Part shown: piece by piece, positions 8,767 to 19,733 of the stretch
Position numbering within the stretch: the stretch's first letter is position 1
How the letters are laid out: every line of letters starts with the position of its first letter
Source: Erythrobacter sp. WG
GTDB lineage: Bacteria > Pseudomonadota > Alphaproteobacteria > Sphingomonadales > Sphingomonadaceae
Assembly: GCF_026586795.1 (NCBI RefSeq)
Contig: NZ_JAPFGY010000003.1
Coordinates: 1-64,000, forward strand
Direction of reading: 5' to 3'
DNA: 64,000 nucleotides
Notes under the pieces: model-generated
Told to the model about the DNA's origin: nothing
Databases searched by the model: none
Seen by the model: the letters and a program-made list of their open reading frames with translations, nothing else
Position numbers and translations under genes: made by a program

Positions 8767-9723
8767 CTATTCGTGTAACAAAGATGCAAAATACGTATCG
8801 ATCGCGACAGATTCCTGTTCCCACTTCGGATGGGCCCGCGGCCATTCCGGCGGAGGCTGGCGCCGGAACCAGGTGAACTGGCGCTTGGCATAGTTGCGGG
8901 TCGCCTGCTGCCCGGCCGCCAGCATCCGCTCGCCGTCGATCGCACCCGCCAGATAGGCGGCGATCTCGGGCACACCGATCGCGCGCATCACCGGCAGGTC
9001 GGGATCGAGCCCGCGCGCAAGCAGCGCCTCGACCTCGGCAATCGCCCCCGCGTCCAGCATCGCCGCGAAGCGTGCATCGCACCGCTCGTAGACCCAGGCG
9101 CGCTCGGGCTCGACGATCAGGGGGACGAGGTTGACCATGTCCGCAATCCCCCCCGCCTTGGCGCGCTGCCAGTCGGCCAGCGTCACCCCGGTCGAGCGCT
9201 TGACCTCGAGCGCGCGGGCAATCCGCTGGCGGTCGCCGGGGTCGAGCTGCATGGCGCGTTCGGGGTCCTCGATCGCGAGGAGCTTGTAGGCGTCGCCCTC
9301 GTCCATCGCTCGCACCGCCGCGCGCACCGCCGGGTCGATGGCCGGGATCGGGGCGATGCCCTCGAGCAGGACCTTGAGATAGAGCCCGGTGCCGCCGACC
9401 AGGATGGGCACCGCACCCGCCTCGTGGCAGGCCGCGATCTCGGCCCGCGCCCGTGCGGCCCAGGCGGCGGCCGAGCAGGCTTCCGCCCCGTCCCAGGCGC
9501 CGAACAGCCGGTGCTCGATGCCTGCCATCTCCTCCTCGGAAGGCCGCGCCGAAAGAATGGCGAGGTCGGCATAGACCTGCGCCGAATCCGCGTTGATCAC
9601 CACGCCGCGCCGGCCTGCCGCGCCGAGCCGCTGCGCCAGCGCCACGGCAACCGCGCTCTTGCCGCTCGCGGTCGGCCCTGCAATGAGCGCCAGCGGCTCG
9701 GAAGGAGAAGTCGGTATGGTCAT
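8767..9723 (-). CDS. miaA: tRNA dimethylallyltransferase
   Basis: MiaA prenylates A37 of tRNAs that read codons starting with U. The 318-residue protein has the P-loop GPTASGKS at residues 16-23, a conserved DSAQVYADL motif near 50 (the DSxQVY signature) and the VGGTGLYLK motif near 120. The length matches the family. The start at 9723 was chosen because it places the P-loop at the normal distance. The open frame continues 90 codons upstream, but that region is the serB gene on the other strand. Its start codon overlaps that of serB on the opposite strand. No clear ribosome-binding site is present. Confidence 0.97.
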   Translation of the reverse strand: MTIPTSPSEPLALIAGPTASGKSAVAVALAQRLGAAGRRGVVINADSAQVYADLAILSARPSEEEMAGIEHRLFGAWDGAEACSAAAWAARARAEIAACHEAGAVPILVGGTGLYLKVLLEGIAPIPAIDPAVRAAVRAMDEGDAYKLLAIEDPERAMQLDPGDRQRIARALEVKRSTGVTLADWQRAKAGGIADMVNLVPLIVEPERAWVYERCDARFAAMLDAGAIAEVEALLARGLDPDLPVMRAIGVPEIAAYLAGAIDGERMLAAGQQATRNYAKRQFTWFRRQPPPEWPRAHPKWEQESVAIDTYFASLLHE

Positions 9724-10591
9724 GGCGCGGCTGATAGCAGAGACCGGCACAAGTGAAACGCGTCTCGCGCGGATCGCCGAGCGGCTTGCGGGGGAGGGGG
9801 GCGAGCTGACCGCCTCGGCCCGCGACGGCGAGATGCTCGAGCTGCGCTGCGCGGGCACCACCGTCACCGCCCTGCTCGATGCGGTCGACGCCGTCTTCGC
9901 CCCCGCCGCCGTGCTCGCGAGCGAGACGGAGATCCGCGTGCCGGCCGTGTTCGTCTCCGACATGGATTCGACCATGATCGGGCAGGAATGCATCGACGAG
10001 CTTGCCGATTACGCCGGTCTCAAGCCGCAGATCGCCGCAATCACCGAGCGCGCGATGCAGGGCGAGCTCGATTTCGCGAGCGCGCTGCGTGAACGGGTGG
10101 GGCTGCTCGAGGGGCTCGACGAGCGCGCGATCGACGCCTGCCTTGCCGAGCGGGTGAGCGCCTCGCCCGGGGCGCGCACCCTTGTCGCGACGCTGGCGGC
10201 GCTCGGCACCCGCACCGTGCTGGTGACGGGCGGCTTCCACCACTTCGCCGATCCGGTGGGCGCAATGCTGGGTTTCCACCGCGTCGTGGGCAACCGGCTC
10301 GAGGTTGCGGACGGCCGCCTGACAGGCAGACTGGTCGGCGACATCGTCGACAGCGCGGTGAAGGCGGCGGTGCTCGCCGAGGAGGTCGCCGCGGCAGGCG
10401 AGGGCGCGCTCAGCCTCGCCACCGGGGACGGCGCCAACGACATTCCGATGATCGCGGCCGCGAGCTACGGCTTTGCCTTCAAGGCCAAGCCGCGCGCGCG
10501 GGCGGCCGCGAACGGGCGGGTGGACGATGCCGATCTCACCGCGGTTCTGACATTGCTGGGCATTCCGCGGTTGCAGTGGCGGGATTCGTGA
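9716..10591 (+). CDS. serB: Phosphoserine phosphatase
   Basis: SerB removes phosphate from phosphoserine in the last step of serine synthesis. The 291-residue protein has the HAD nucleophile motif [10 protein letters not shown] at about residues 82-91, the motif II region [10 protein letters not shown] and motif [13 protein letters not shown]. About 75 residues precede the HAD core; they lack the sequence of a well-formed ACT domain. An AAGGAGA ribosome-binding site at 9702-9708 supports the ATG at 9716; a second ATG at 9722 is possible. The first eight bases overlap the start of miaA on the other strand. Confidence 0.95.
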   Translation: MVMARLIAETGTSETRLARIAERLAGEGGELTASARDGEMLELRCAGTTVTALLDAVDAVFAPAAVLASETEIRVPAVFVSDMDSTMIGQECIDELADYAGLKPQIAAITERAMQGELDFASALRERVGLLEGLDERAIDACLAERVSASPGARTLVATLAALGTRTVLVTGGFHHFADPVGAMLGFHRVVGNRLEVADGRLTGRLVGDIVDSAVKAAVLAEEVAAAGEGALSLATGDGANDIPMIAAASYGFAFKAKPRARAAANGRVDDADLTAVLTLLGIPRLQWRDS

Positions 10592-10641
10592 CCGACCGGG
10601 CTTTTGCGGAACGGGTTGCAACAGAGATACCGAATCGGCTA

Positions 10642-10657
10642 TTAACATTCATGTAAG
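10642..10657. promoter_or_regulatory. Palindrome upstream of the first coq4 gene
   Basis: TTAACATTCATGTAAG is an imperfect palindrome with core ACA-N4-TGT, 43 bases before the coq4 start. Its T-n-ACA-N4-TGT-n-A pattern is shared with the palindrome upstream of the second coq4 gene (11672-11689). The form resembles TetR-family operators, but no TetR gene lies in the window. Function is inferred. Confidence 0.4.
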
Positions 10658-10700
10658 CAAGCATGGCGTAAGTGCAGGCCAACGCTCAGGAACCCCGACG

Positions 10701-11540
10701 ATGACCCAGACCGCCCGCGACGACTACAGCCGGATATTCGCCTCCGACGGCACGGTGCTGCTGCATCCGGACCGCCCGGTTGCGCGCTACCGCCCGCTGC
10801 GCGCGGTGCGCAACTTCCAGAAGCTCATCAAGGACAAGGAAGACACGTCGCTGGTCTTCAAGATCTTCGAATCCCTGCCCTCGAAGGACTTCCTGCCGCG
10901 CGTCGAAGAACTGGCGCTGTCCGAGCGCGGCGCGGCGCTGCGGGCGAGCGAGCCCTATCTGCCCGAAATCCTCGACGATCACGAGGCGCTGCGCCGCACG
11001 CCCAGGGGATCGCTCGCGCACGCCTATTGCGATTTCATGGAGGCCGAGGGCCTTTCCGCCGCCGGGCTGGTCGCCGAATACGACCGGGTGGGGCGTCCCA
11101 GGTATCCCGACCTCGTCGAGTGGTTCATCAACCGCTCGCGCGACACGCACGACCTGTTCCACGTGCTCACCGGCTATGGCCGCGATGCGCTGGGCGAGCA
11201 GTGCGTGCTGCTGTTCACCCACGGCCAGGCGCCCAGCCATGGGCACCTGCTGATCGGCTATGCGGGCGCGGCGAACATCGCCAAGACCGTGCGCGGCAGC
11301 AAGGCGCCGGTGTTCGGCGCGGTCCGTCAGGCGCACCGCACCGGCAAGGGCGCGCCGTCGCTGATGGCGCAGCCGATCCGCGAACTGCTCGCCCGGCCGC
11401 TCGAGGAGGTGCGCCGCGACCTGCGCATCCCCGAACCGACGGTCTATCGCGAGTGCCATCGCATCTGGCGCCGCGAGGGGATCGACCCCTACGACCTCCT
11501 CTCCGGCAAGCCGGTCGAGCCGCAACTCCTCGCCGCCTGA
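10701..11540 (+). CDS. Coq4 family protein, first tandem copy
   Basis: A 279-residue Coq4-family protein. The defining motif HDxxH-x11-E is intact (His150, Asp151, His154, Glu166 in THDLFHVLTGYGRDALGE). Yeast and human COQ4 work in ubiquinone synthesis, recently linked to C1 decarboxylation/hydroxylation of the ring. In bacteria the role of these proteins is less certain, and sphingomonads often encode several. The N-terminal RPLRAVRNFQKLIKDKEDT segment is shared with the next gene, showing that the two are paralogues. An AGGA motif lies about 9 bases before the ATG. Confidence 0.85.
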   Translation: MTQTARDDYSRIFASDGTVLLHPDRPVARYRPLRAVRNFQKLIKDKEDTSLVFKIFESLPSKDFLPRVEELALSERGAALRASEPYLPEILDDHEALRRTPRGSLAHAYCDFMEAEGLSAAGLVAEYDRVGRPRYPDLVEWFINRSRDTHDLFHVLTGYGRDALGEQCVLLFTHGQAPSHGHLLIGYAGAANIAKTVRGSKAPVFGAVRQAHRTGKGAPSLMAQPIRELLARPLEEVRRDLRIPEPTVYRECHRIWRREGIDPYDLLSGKPVEPQLLAA

Positions 11541-11671
11541 TCGCGCTACCGGCCGCCGAAGCGACCTGATGCGAGGGGACCAGCCGCTTGTGTCCAGTGC
11601 GGGTGTGTCGGAACGGTTCGAAGTGCCAGACCGCGCACGGATGGCGCCCTCATCGGCGGGCATGGACAGCA

Positions 11672-11689
11672 ACTGACACCAATGTTAGT
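11672..11689. promoter_or_regulatory. Palindrome upstream of the second coq4 gene
   Basis: ACTGACACCAATGTTAGT is an 18-bp palindrome with 7-bp half-sites (one mismatch) and a 4-bp centre, located 52 bases before the coq4 paralogue at 11741. The remainder of the 200-base gap between the two coq4 genes shows no terminator or other gene. An operator for a TetR-type repressor is the likeliest reading; this is inference. Confidence 0.45.
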
Positions 11690-11740
11690 AAGGCTCCCGA
11701 AAGTGGCCCGCCCGCGAATCGCAAGAAGGATGTGACGGAC

Positions 11741-12532
11741 ATGACGTTGCTCGATCTCCCGCTGGTTGCGCCCGAGCGCCGGGTGTCGGGCTTCCGGCCG
11801 CTCAAGGTGCTCCGTCACTTCGGAAAGCTGGTCGAGGACAAGGAGGATACCGAACAGGTCTTCCACATCATCGAGGCGACCAAGGGGCGGCGCAGCCATG
11901 CCCAGGCGCACGACTTCATCGCCTCGCCCCAGGGCCAGCGCCTGCTGCGCCAGGGCGCCAGCATCCCCGCCATGCTCGACGATCACGCGCGCTGGGCCGA
12001 TTGCGGTCCCGAAACGGTCGCGGCGCATTACATCGCCTTCATGAAGCGCGAGGGACTGTCGGCGGCAGGCTTGGTGGCGGAAAGCCACAAGTGGGCCCCG
12101 CCCGAAAGCCTGCCCAAGGATCAGACCCAGTGGTATTTCGATCGCCTGCGCGACACGCATGACCTGTTTCACGTGCTCACCGGCTATGGCCGCGACGCGC
12201 TGGGCGAGGTGAGCCTGCTGGCCTTCAGTTACGAGCAGAACCACAATCTCGGCATCCTGTTCATCGCCTATGCCGGCGCCCGCCAGATCAGGAAGGTGAG
12301 CGGCACCCGGGCGCCGATCTACGCCGCGATCAGCGAGGGCCGGCGGCTCGGCCGGGCGGCGGCCAAGATTGCGCACCAGGACATCGAGGCGCTGATGCGC
12401 GAGAATATCGCCGCGGCCCGCGCGCGGCTCGGGATCGGCAGGCCGGAGGTCTATCGCCAGTGCCTTGCGATCCTGCATTCGGAAGGCACCCTGAGCGAGA
12501 ACATCTCCCTCAGCGGGGCGCAGGCGGCTTAG
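11741..12532 (+). CDS. Coq4 family protein, second tandem copy
   Basis: A 263-residue paralogue of the preceding gene. The Coq4 motif is intact (His140, Asp141, His144, Glu156) and the FRPLKVLRHFGKLVEDKEDTEQVF opening mirrors the first copy. The two copies diverge in the N-terminal third (this one lacks about ten residues) and in the C-terminus. The ATG at 11741 was chosen because the 51 codons before it in frame cross the putative operator and show no conservation with the paralogue. The 200-base gap and separate palindrome suggest it has its own promoter. Confidence 0.85.
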   Translation: MTLLDLPLVAPERRVSGFRPLKVLRHFGKLVEDKEDTEQVFHIIEATKGRRSHAQAHDFIASPQGQRLLRQGASIPAMLDDHARWADCGPETVAAHYIAFMKREGLSAAGLVAESHKWAPPESLPKDQTQWYFDRLRDTHDLFHVLTGYGRDALGEVSLLAFSYEQNHNLGILFIAYAGARQIRKVSGTRAPIYAAISEGRRLGRAAAKIAHQDIEALMRENIAAARARLGIGRPEVYRQCLAILHSEGTLSENISLSGAQAA

Positions 12533-12555
12533 AGCGAAAATTCCTTCGCTCTAAG
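12528..12555 (+). terminator. Hairpin overlapping the stop of the second coq4 gene
   Basis: CTTAGAGCGAA (12528-12538) pairs perfectly with TTCGCTCTAAG (12545-12555) across a 6-base loop. The TAG stop codon lies inside the left arm. No T-tract follows. It could terminate the coq4 transcript or protect its 3' end. Confidence 0.45.
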
Positions 12556-12641
12556 CCCGTCTTAGGGCCGCCTTCCCTTTGCACGCGCCATGAAAGTGAA
12601 GAAAGGGGCTGCGACAGGCTCGGCCCGGACGCAGGGTGCGC

Positions 12642-14879
<2,238 letters not shown>

Positions 14880-14908
14880 GCGGGTTCTCCTTGCCCAGCG
14901 CCCCTAGA

Positions 14909-15583
14909 TCAGCGGGCGCGCGAGGCCAAGCCGCCGCGTTTCCTGAACCAGCGATTCTGCGCAACCCACCCGGCCAGCGCGGTGAGCACGCCGAAGGCGA
15001 AGAGCGCCTGAAGGTAGAGGAGCGGTCCCGCCGCTGCGGGTGCCGGGCCGAACCAGCTGATGGCCTGAAACAGCAGCATCGCTCCCGCCAGCCCCGCTGG
15101 CGGCCCGAGCGGCCCGCGGGTGCGCCGCATGAAGAAGGCGAAGGCCGTGCCGGTCAGCGCCAGTTCGAGCGGGATCGCGGCCCACGGCCAGTTCCACAGG
15201 CCGAGACCGAGCTTGGGCGGGGTGCCGTCCCAGGTGAGATCGGGGACGTGGACCAGCCAGTCGAGGAACCAGTGGGACAGCGCGACGAGCCCGGCCAGCA
15301 CCCCCAGCCGCACATCGCGCCGCCACAGCGCCACGAGCGCGCAGAAGGTCGCGGCCCAGATCGCCGTGCCGAGAAGCGAGTGGGTGTAGGGCATATGGTA
15401 GAGGTCGAAGGGCACCATCACGCTCGCTGCGGGATCGACTCGCATCGCTTCGGCGCCCACCAGGGCAAGGCTGAAGAAGCCCCAGTCCGCCAGTTGCGCC
15501 GCGACGAACATGGTCGCGAGCCGCGGACGATCGGGCGTGACCGCGGCGGCCACGAAGGCCGGGGCGAAATGGCCGATGAACAT
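14909..15583 (-). CDS. Integral membrane protein, putative metal-dependent hydrolase (YdjM/DUF457-like)
   Basis: A 224-residue protein with about six to seven hydrophobic segments. The motifs GHFAPAFVAA at the N-terminus, YTHSLLGT near residue 85 and SHWFLDWLVHVPDL near 118 match the His/Asp pattern of the LexA-regulated inner-membrane hydrolase family (YdjM, DUF457). Catalysis has not been shown for most members. The start at 15583 was preferred over 15640 because the extra 19 residues are not hydrophobic and overlap the upstream gene. It lies 29 bases before purL on the same strand. Confidence 0.65.
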   Translation of the reverse strand: MFIGHFAPAFVAAAVTPDRPRLATMFVAAQLADWGFFSLALVGAEAMRVDPAASVMVPFDLYHMPYTHSLLGTAIWAATFCALVALWRRDVRLGVLAGLVALSHWFLDWLVHVPDLTWDGTPPKLGLGLWNWPWAAIPLELALTGTAFAFFMRRTRGPLGPPAGLAGAMLLFQAISWFGPAPAAAGPLLYLQALFAFGVLTALAGWVAQNRWFRKRGGLASRAR

Positions 15584-15608
15584 GGTGCCTCCCCCCCGAG
15601 CCCCCGCT

Positions 15609-16022
15609 TCAGGCCGAGGCGGGTGCGAAGCGCAGCACACCCAGCGTCGCGATCGCGCTCGCCGCGCCGGTGACGAAGGCGCCCCACAGGATGTCGAGCA
15701 CGCTGATATGCGTGGCCCACACCTTCATCACCGCCTGATTGGTGAGGTCGAAGGTCGCATAGCACAGGGCGCCGAGCAGGATCCCGTTAAGCAGCGCCGG
15801 CTGCACCGCGCCCGCTTCCAGGCCCGGCCGGATCGCGAACCAGGTGATCCCGGCGATGTAGATGAGGTAGAAGGCGACCGCCGCGCCGCCATTGAAGTTT
15901 TCGGCCATGATCTCGCCGATCACCGGCTTGTAGAGATTGACCGAGGCCCAGCGCAGCCACACCATGTCGAGCGCCAGGAAGGACACGGCGGCTATGCCGT
16001 AGGCGATGATCCACTTCAACAT
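15609..16022 (-). CDS. DUF2177 family membrane protein
   Basis: A 137-residue protein with four predicted transmembrane helices. It begins MLKWIIAYGIAAVSFLALDMVWL; the LDMVWL/Y pattern, a buried KPVIGEIM region and a C-terminal LDILWGAFVTG helix are those of DUF2177. No function is known. The start at 16022 gives the family length; the frame is open 66 codons further upstream over the xseB region. It is divergent from xseB with an 82-base gap that holds nothing obvious beyond promoters. Confidence 0.8.
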   Translation of the reverse strand: MLKWIIAYGIAAVSFLALDMVWLRWASVNLYKPVIGEIMAENFNGGAAVAFYLIYIAGITWFAIRPGLEAGAVQPALLNGILLGALCYATFDLTNQAVMKVWATHISVLDILWGAFVTGAASAIATLGVLRFAPASA

Positions 16023-16104
16023 CGTAAGGCTATCCCTGTGTTCTGCGGCCCGGCGAACGCGGTCAGCCTTGACCGCGCCAGCGCGCCCCGTCAATGCTCG
16101 CGGC

Positions 16105-16356
16105 ATGGACGAGGGCACCCCGGATATCACTGCCATGAGCTTCGAGCAGGCGCTCGGCCAGCTCGAGGCGATCGTGCAGCAATTGGAGCGCGGCGACGTG
16201 CCGCTCGACCAGTCGATCACGCTTTACGAACGCGGCGAGGCGCTGCGCGCGGCCTGCCAGCAGCGGCTCGATGCGGCGCAGGCGCGGATCGAGCGGATCG
16301 TGACGGCTGCCGACGGGCGCGCGACCGGCACGCGCCCGTTCGATGCGGAAGGTTGA
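16105..16356 (+). CDS. xseB: Exodeoxyribonuclease VII small subunit
   Basis: An 83-residue protein with the XseB pattern: MSFEQALGQLEAIVQQLERGDVPLDQSITLYERGEAL followed by a coiled region. XseB associates in multiple copies with XseA to degrade single-stranded DNA. The acidic N-terminal extension MDEGTPDIT is common in this order. The stop is six bases before ispA, so the two are cotranscribed, an arrangement conserved in many proteobacteria (xseB-ispA). Confidence 0.95.
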   Translation: MDEGTPDITAMSFEQALGQLEAIVQQLERGDVPLDQSITLYERGEALRAACQQRLDAAQARIERIVTAADGRATGTRPFDAEG

Positions 16357-16362
16357 GGGACG

Positions 16363-17274
16363 ATGCTGATGGAAACGGGGGTTAGCGTGCTGAGCGAGGC
16401 ATTGGGGCGCGTGCAATCGGAGATCGACTCCGTGTTCGACGCGCTGTTGCCGGTGCCGGACGACACCTCGGCGCGGCTCGTCGAGGCGATGCGCTATGCC
16501 GCAATCGGCGGCGGCAAGCGGGTGCGTCCCTTGCTGGTGTGCAGCACCGCGAGCCTGTTCGGCGTCGCCCGCGATGCGGCGCTGCGCGCGGGCGCGGCGA
16601 TCGAGGCGATCCACGTCTATTCGCTGATCCACGACGACCTGCCCTGCATGGACAATGACGACCTGCGGCACGGCAAGCCGACCCTGCACAAGGCCTATGA
16701 CGAGGCGACCGCGGTCCTCGCGGGCGATGCGCTCCACGCGCTCGCCTTCGAGATCCTCGCCGACGATGCGACGAGCGAGGATCCCTTCACGCGCAGCGAG
16801 CTGATCCTGACGCTCGGCCAGGCGTCGGGCATGAACGGGATGGCCGGCGGGCAGATGATGGATATGGTCGCCGACGAGGAGGGCGTGGTCTACGATCTCC
16901 ACGCCGTCACCCGGCTCCAGCAGCTCAAGACCGGCGCGCTGCTCGCCGCCGCGGTCGAGATGGGGGCGATCCTCGGCAAGGTTCCTCCGCAGGGCCGCGC
17001 GCATCTCAGGGCCTATGCCCGCGACATCGGGCTCGCCTTCCAGATCGCCGATGACCTGCTCGACGTCGAGGGCGATATCGCAAAGGCTGGGAAGGCGCTG
17101 CGCAAGGACAGCGAACAGGGCAAGCAGACCTTCGTCACCCTGCTGGGTGTCGATCGCGCCCGCGAACAGGCCCGCGCGCTGGTCGATCAGGCGGTGCTGC
17201 GGCTTGCCTCCTACGGCGCGGAGGCCGACATCCTGCGCGCCCTGGCCCGTTACATCGTCGAGCGCGACCGCTGA
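16363..17274 (+). CDS. ispA: Polyprenyl synthetase, farnesyl-diphosphate synthase type
   Basis: This protein makes C15 (or C20) prenyl diphosphates for ubiquinone, undecaprenyl phosphate and carotenoids. The 303-residue sequence has the first Asp-rich motif DDLPCMD at residues 91-97, of the DDx4D form typical of bacterial IspA, and the second motif DDLLD near 232. GGKRVRPLL precedes the first motif. A GAGGGA ribosome-binding site lies between the xseB stop and the ATG. Farnesyl and geranylgeranyl synthases cannot be separated with certainty by eye; the linkage to xseB favours IspA. Confidence 0.94.
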   Translation: MLMETGVSVLSEALGRVQSEIDSVFDALLPVPDDTSARLVEAMRYAAIGGGKRVRPLLVCSTASLFGVARDAALRAGAAIEAIHVYSLIHDDLPCMDNDDLRHGKPTLHKAYDEATAVLAGDALHALAFEILADDATSEDPFTRSELILTLGQASGMNGMAGGQMMDMVADEEGVVYDLHAVTRLQQLKTGALLAAAVEMGAILGKVPPQGRAHLRAYARDIGLAFQIADDLLDVEGDIAKAGKALRKDSEQGKQTFVTLLGVDRAREQARALVDQAVLRLASYGAEADILRALARYIVERDR

Positions 17275-17300
17275 TCGCGGCGTCGGGGAGGACACACGCC

Positions 17301-17813
17301 ATGACACGCCGCGTCGGGATCTATCCCGGGACCTTCGATCCCATCACCCTCGGCCATGCCGACATCATCCGCCGCGGCTCGCGCCTGGTCGATCACCTCA
17401 TCATCGGCGTCACCACCAACATCGCCAAGAGCCCGATGTTCACCGACGCCGAGCGCATCGCGATGGTCGAACGCGAGGTGGCGAGCCTATCCCTCAGCAA
17501 TGTCGAGGTGGTCGGCTTCAACGCGCTGCTCGTCGACTTTGCCGATGCGCAAGGCGCCTCGGTGGTGATCCGCGGCATCCGCGGCGTCACCGATTTCGAG
17601 TACGAATACCAGCTCACCGGCATGAACCGGCAATTGAACGATCATGTCGAGACGATCTTCCTGATGGCCGATGTCAGCCTTCAGCCGATCGCCAGCCGGC
17701 TCGTGAAGGAGATCGCGCTCTACGGCGGCGACATCCACAGGTTCGTCAGCCCTGCTGTTTGCGCGGATGTGGTCGCCCGCGTGCGCGAGCAGGGGCTGAA
17801 GGGCGGCGGCTGA
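17301..17813 (+). CDS. coaD: Phosphopantetheine adenylyltransferase
   Basis: CoaD transfers AMP to 4'-phosphopantetheine in coenzyme A synthesis. The 170-residue protein carries the nucleotidyltransferase motif YPGTFDPITLGH at residues 8-19 and the RGIRGVTDFEYE segment near 92. The usual C-terminal ISSS motif is replaced by FVSPAV, a variant I have seen in alphaproteobacterial CoaD. It lies 26 bases after ispA on the same strand. Confidence 0.97.
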   Translation: MTRRVGIYPGTFDPITLGHADIIRRGSRLVDHLIIGVTTNIAKSPMFTDAERIAMVEREVASLSLSNVEVVGFNALLVDFADAQGASVVIRGIRGVTDFEYEYQLTGMNRQLNDHVETIFLMADVSLQPIASRLVKEIALYGGDIHRFVSPAVCADVVARVREQGLKGGG

Positions 17814-17903
17814 GGCGGGGCCGCCCGCACCGCGTGCCGCCATCATTCATTGCAGTGTCAGCCGGGCGGGTCTAACAGGCCCTCCACCAATCCGGACGGA
17901 ACC

Positions 17904-18644
17904 ATGACCATACCCAAGTTCGCGACTGCCCTTGCCGCCCTGGCTCTCCTCTCCGCGCCGCACGCGGCCTTCGCGCAGAAGAAGGGCAACGAGCCGCCGC
18001 CCGAGGCCTTCGGGGAGAACGCGTCCAAGGAAAAGCAGAAGGAGATGGAGCGGCAGGCGCCTGCGCGCATTTATGCGCCCATCGAATATGATGCGTCCGT
18101 CGAGCCCGAGAACGTCTGGGTGCTCGACCTGTCGAACGGCCAGCGGGTCAAGATCCGTCTGATGCCCGACTGGGCGCCCGAGCACGTCAAGCGCGTCAAG
18201 GAACTGACCGAAGCGGGCTTCTACAACGGCGTCGTGTTCCACCGCGTGATCGACGGCTTCATGGCGCAGGGCGGCGATCCGACCGGCACCGGGCAGGGCG
18301 GCAGCGAGCTTCCCGACCTCAAAGCCGAATTCAACCCCATGCCCCACGTGCGCGGCAGCGTGTCGATGGCCCGCGCCGCCTCGGAAGACAGCGCCAACAG
18401 CCAGTTCTTCATCGTCTTCTATCCGCGCTTCAGCCTCGACAAGAAGTACACCAACTTCGGCCGGGTGATCGAGAACATGGAAGCGGTCGACGCCATCCAG
18501 CGCGGCGAGCCGCCGCAGCAGCCGACCTACATCCTCCAGGCCTCGCTCGGCAGCGACAACAAGCCGCAGGTAATGCCGGCGCCGGCGAAGGAAGCGCCGA
18601 TCACCGCCGACGCCTTGAGCGCGCCGATCCCGCCGAGCAAGTAA
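17904..18644 (+). CDS. Periplasmic cyclophilin-type peptidyl-prolyl isomerase
   Basis: A 246-residue protein with a signal peptide (cleavage after AAFA near residue 24), a charged Lys/Glu-rich linker and a cyclophilin domain. Visible cyclophilin features are FYNGVVFHRVIDGFMAQGGDPTGTGQGG near 115 and the SMARAASEDSANSQFFI strand near 155, with the conserved catalytic Arg in FHRV. A tail of about 40 residues follows the domain. It should assist folding of exported proteins. The start at 17904 gives a canonical signal peptide; the frame is open 18 codons further upstream. Confidence 0.92.
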   Translation: MTIPKFATALAALALLSAPHAAFAQKKGNEPPPEAFGENASKEKQKEMERQAPARIYAPIEYDASVEPENVWVLDLSNGQRVKIRLMPDWAPEHVKRVKELTEAGFYNGVVFHRVIDGFMAQGGDPTGTGQGGSELPDLKAEFNPMPHVRGSVSMARAASEDSANSQFFIVFYPRFSLDKKYTNFGRVIENMEAVDAIQRGEPPQQPTYILQASLGSDNKPQVMPAPAKEAPITADALSAPIPPSK

Positions 18645-18686
18645 GCCCCTTCCTTCAGGCGCGATGAACCGTTAGGGGCGCGCGCC

Positions 18687-19724
18687 ATGAAGGTTGACCT
18701 GTTCGATTTCGCGCTGCCGCAAGAGCGTATCGCTCTGAGGCCCGTGCGCCCGCGCGATGCGGCGCGGATGCTGGTGGTGCGCGGGCAGGACGCGCCCTTC
18801 GAGGACCGCGGTGTGCGCGATCTACCGAGCCTGCTATCGCCCGGCGACGTGCTGGTCTTCAACGACACCCGCGTCATCCCCGCCCAGCTCGAAGGCCGCC
18901 GCGCCGACGGGGAAGCGAAGATCGGCGCGACGCTCCACAAGCGCATCGACCTCCGCCGTTGGCAGGCCTTCCTCAGGAACGCCAAGCGCGTGAAGGAGGG
19001 CGACCACCTGATCTTCGGCGGCGGCGTCACCGCAATCGCCGAGGCGCGCCACGCCGACGGCTCGCTGACCCTGTTCTTCGAGGGCGGCGAGCCGGTCGAG
19101 GTGCTGCTCGACCGCGCCGGGACCATGCCGCTGCCGCCCTATATCGCGTCGAAGCGCGGCGTGGATGCGCAGGATCTAGAGGACTATCAGACGATGTTCG
19201 CCCGCGAGGAAGGCGCGGTCGCCGCGCCGACCGCCTCGCTGCACTTCACCCAGCGGCTCGTCGATGCGATCGACGCCGCCGGGATCGGGCGGGCGATGCT
19301 GACGCTGCACGTGGGTGCGGGCACCTTCCTCCCGGTGAAGGCCGAGGACACCGACGACCACCAGATGCACGCCGAGTTCGGCCGGATCTCTGCCGAGACC
19401 GCCGATCAGCTCAACGCGGTGCGGGAAGCGGGCGGCCGCATCATCGCGGTCGGCACCACCTCGCTGCGCCTGCTCGAGAGCGCGGTGGACGAGAACGGCG
19501 TGATCCAGCCCTTCGCGGGCGACACCAGCATCTTCATCACCCCGGGCTACAGGTTGAAGGCGGTCGACGGCCTGATGACCAACTTCCACCTGCCCAAGTC
19601 GACGCTGATGATGCTGGTCAGCGCGCTGATGGGGCGCGAGCGGATGATGGCCGCCTATGCCCATGCCATCGACAGCGAATACCGCTTCTATTCCTATGGT
19701 GACTCCTCGCTGCTGCTCCCGTAG
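18687..19724 (+). CDS. queA: tRNA preQ1(34) S-adenosylmethionine ribosyltransferase-isomerase
   Basis: QueA uses the ribosyl group of SAM to convert preQ1 to epoxyqueuosine in tRNA. The 345-residue protein begins [19 protein letters not shown] and has the LFNDT-like [11 protein letters not shown] motif near 50, LPPYI near 150, and the TLHVGAGTF and [10 protein letters not shown] motifs of the C-terminal half. tgt, for the insertion step of the same pathway, lies 2.5 kb downstream on the same strand, separated by the ABC exporter and a barrel protein. Confidence 0.97.
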   Translation: MKVDLFDFALPQERIALRPVRPRDAARMLVVRGQDAPFEDRGVRDLPSLLSPGDVLVFNDTRVIPAQLEGRRADGEAKIGATLHKRIDLRRWQAFLRNAKRVKEGDHLIFGGGVTAIAEARHADGSLTLFFEGGEPVEVLLDRAGTMPLPPYIASKRGVDAQDLEDYQTMFAREEGAVAAPTASLHFTQRLVDAIDAAGIGRAMLTLHVGAGTFLPVKAEDTDDHQMHAEFGRISAETADQLNAVREAGGRIIAVGTTSLRLLESAVDENGVIQPFAGDTSIFITPGYRLKAVDGLMTNFHLPKSTLMMLVSALMGRERMMAAYAHAIDSEYRFYSYGDSSLLLP

Positions 19725-19733
19725 TCGGTAGCC

